DNA of 34,134 bases, from assembly GCA_947260005.1 (NCBI GenBank), contig CAMYOL010000051.1:44882-79015 (forward strand), read 5' to 3'. Positions 33,817 to 34,134 of this stretch are shown here, piece after piece; within the stretch, counting starts at the first letter, position 1, and each line of letters begins with the position of its first letter. The DNA is from an uncultured Ectothiorhodospiraceae bacterium. GTDB taxonomy: Bacteria > Pseudomonadota > Gammaproteobacteria > UBA6429 > Thiohalophilaceae. The translations under genes and the position numbers were made by a program. The notes below the pieces were generated by a model. It was not told the DNA's origin. It ran no database searches and saw only the letters and a list, made by a program, of their open reading frames with translations.

Positions 33817-33880
33817 GGGGTCAGAAATACATTTGTCGCTCGGTCACACATTTACCTCTGTCATACATTTACCTCTCTGT
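33817..33880. repeat. GGGGTCAG half-element and ACATTTACCTCT direct repeats
   Basis: GGGGTCAGA at 33817-33825 matches the start of the palindromic elements near 9161 and 11777 but has no inverted partner here. It is followed by two copies of CACATTTACCTCT-like sequence (near 33848 and 33865). It looks like a decayed or rearranged repeat copy in the 345-base gene-free right end. Confidence 0.5.
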
Positions 33881-33951
33881 CATTCCCGCGAAGGCGGAAA
33901 TCCAGCTTTTAAGGTTAAAAAAACCTAGATTCCCGCCTCCGCGGGAATGAC
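33879..33951. repeat. Dispersed palindromic repeat, second copy
   Basis: GTCATTCCCGCGAAGGCGG at the left and its near-complement ending CGCGGGAATGAC at 33951 form a hairpin with an AT-rich loop. It is the same family as 3544-3611, with two or three changes in the left arm and no tandem expansion. Confidence 0.88.
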
Positions 33952-34017
33952 ATAATGACATATGGATGGATTTATATTTACAGGAACTAAACAGAGAAAA
34001 TAATCAACACAATAAAC

Positions 34018-34116
34018 TGTCATCCTGAACGCAGTGAAGGATCTTTTTTGTGTTGTACGAAAAAGTGGTAAGTCAAAAACAAGATTCTTCTCTCACTTCG
34101 TTCACTCAGAATGACA
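34018..34116. repeat. Third-family imperfect palindrome at window end
   Basis: TGTCATCCTGAACGCAGTG at 34018-34036, with GAAGGATC after it, pairs imperfectly with AAGATTCTTC at 34081 and CACTTCGTTCACTCAGAAT ending in GACA at 34116. This pattern is a common dispersed bacterial intergenic palindrome. A further fragment (GGTTTGTCATC) reaches the end of the window. Confidence 0.75.
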
Positions 34117-34134
34117 GCATCCAGGTTTGTCATC

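Overview
The window looks like a chromosomal segment of a free-living, probably marine or aquatic gammaproteobacterium. The evidence is gene content: rppH-ptsP, ampD-ampE beside nadC, a TonB/BtuB outer-membrane uptake route, and a complete Proteobacterial Dedicated Sortase (PDS) cluster, a system described mostly from marine Proteobacteria. Base composition, judged by eye, is mid-range GC with more AT-rich patches at about 440-1570 and 16100-18000. I saw no rRNA, tRNA, transposase, phage gene or CRISPR array.

Layout. 1-1572: a TfoX-N-like protein, then an overlapping GNAT/HAD pair. 1618-3288: a YdjM-type membrane protein and a degenerate response-regulator receiver. 3289-3806: no gene; it holds a 125-bp inverted-repeat element, a 26-bp perfect palindrome and a 9-bp tandem array. 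3807-8543 (minus strand): rppH, ptsP and a GspE/PilB-type ATPase. 8800-11757 (plus strand): a small membrane protein, a HAD-IB phosphatase and btuCD-like ABC transporter genes. 11844-12533: an orphan ParA-type ATPase. 12768-16158: a promoter, a cobalamin riboswitch, btuB, a tonB-like gene and a PduO-type cobalamin adenosyltransferase. 16120-19056: an APH-fold kinase, a DUF6624 protein and a Rossmann-fold protein. 19062-25971: the PDS cluster (small protein, sortase, VIT/vWA target, pdsR, pdsS, pdsO). 26079-31397 (minus strand): ampD, ampE, cobU, cobT, cobC, cobS and btuF in one tight run. 31508-33789: a sodium/alanine symporter and nadC. 33790-34134: dispersed repeats.

Two themes dominate. 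The first is corrinoid uptake and salvage. BtuB with its own TonB-like protein crosses the outer membrane, BtuF and BtuCD cross the inner membrane, PduO adenosylates cobalt, and CobU/CobT/CobC/CobS attach the lower ligand. No corrin-ring synthesis genes are present, so the set reads as salvage of cobinamide-type precursors. Only the btuB transcript carries a visible B12 riboswitch. The second theme is the PDS system: a single sortase with one adjacent surface target, governed by a divergently encoded two-component pair whose kinase has a CBM9-like extracytoplasmic domain, plus an OmpA-like lipoprotein. A small 83-residue protein encoded directly after the sortase gene is a candidate unrecognised component.

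The intergenic DNA is rich in dispersed palindromes of at least four or five families. One 36-bp perfect hairpin supplies the last codons and the stop codon of the parA-like gene.
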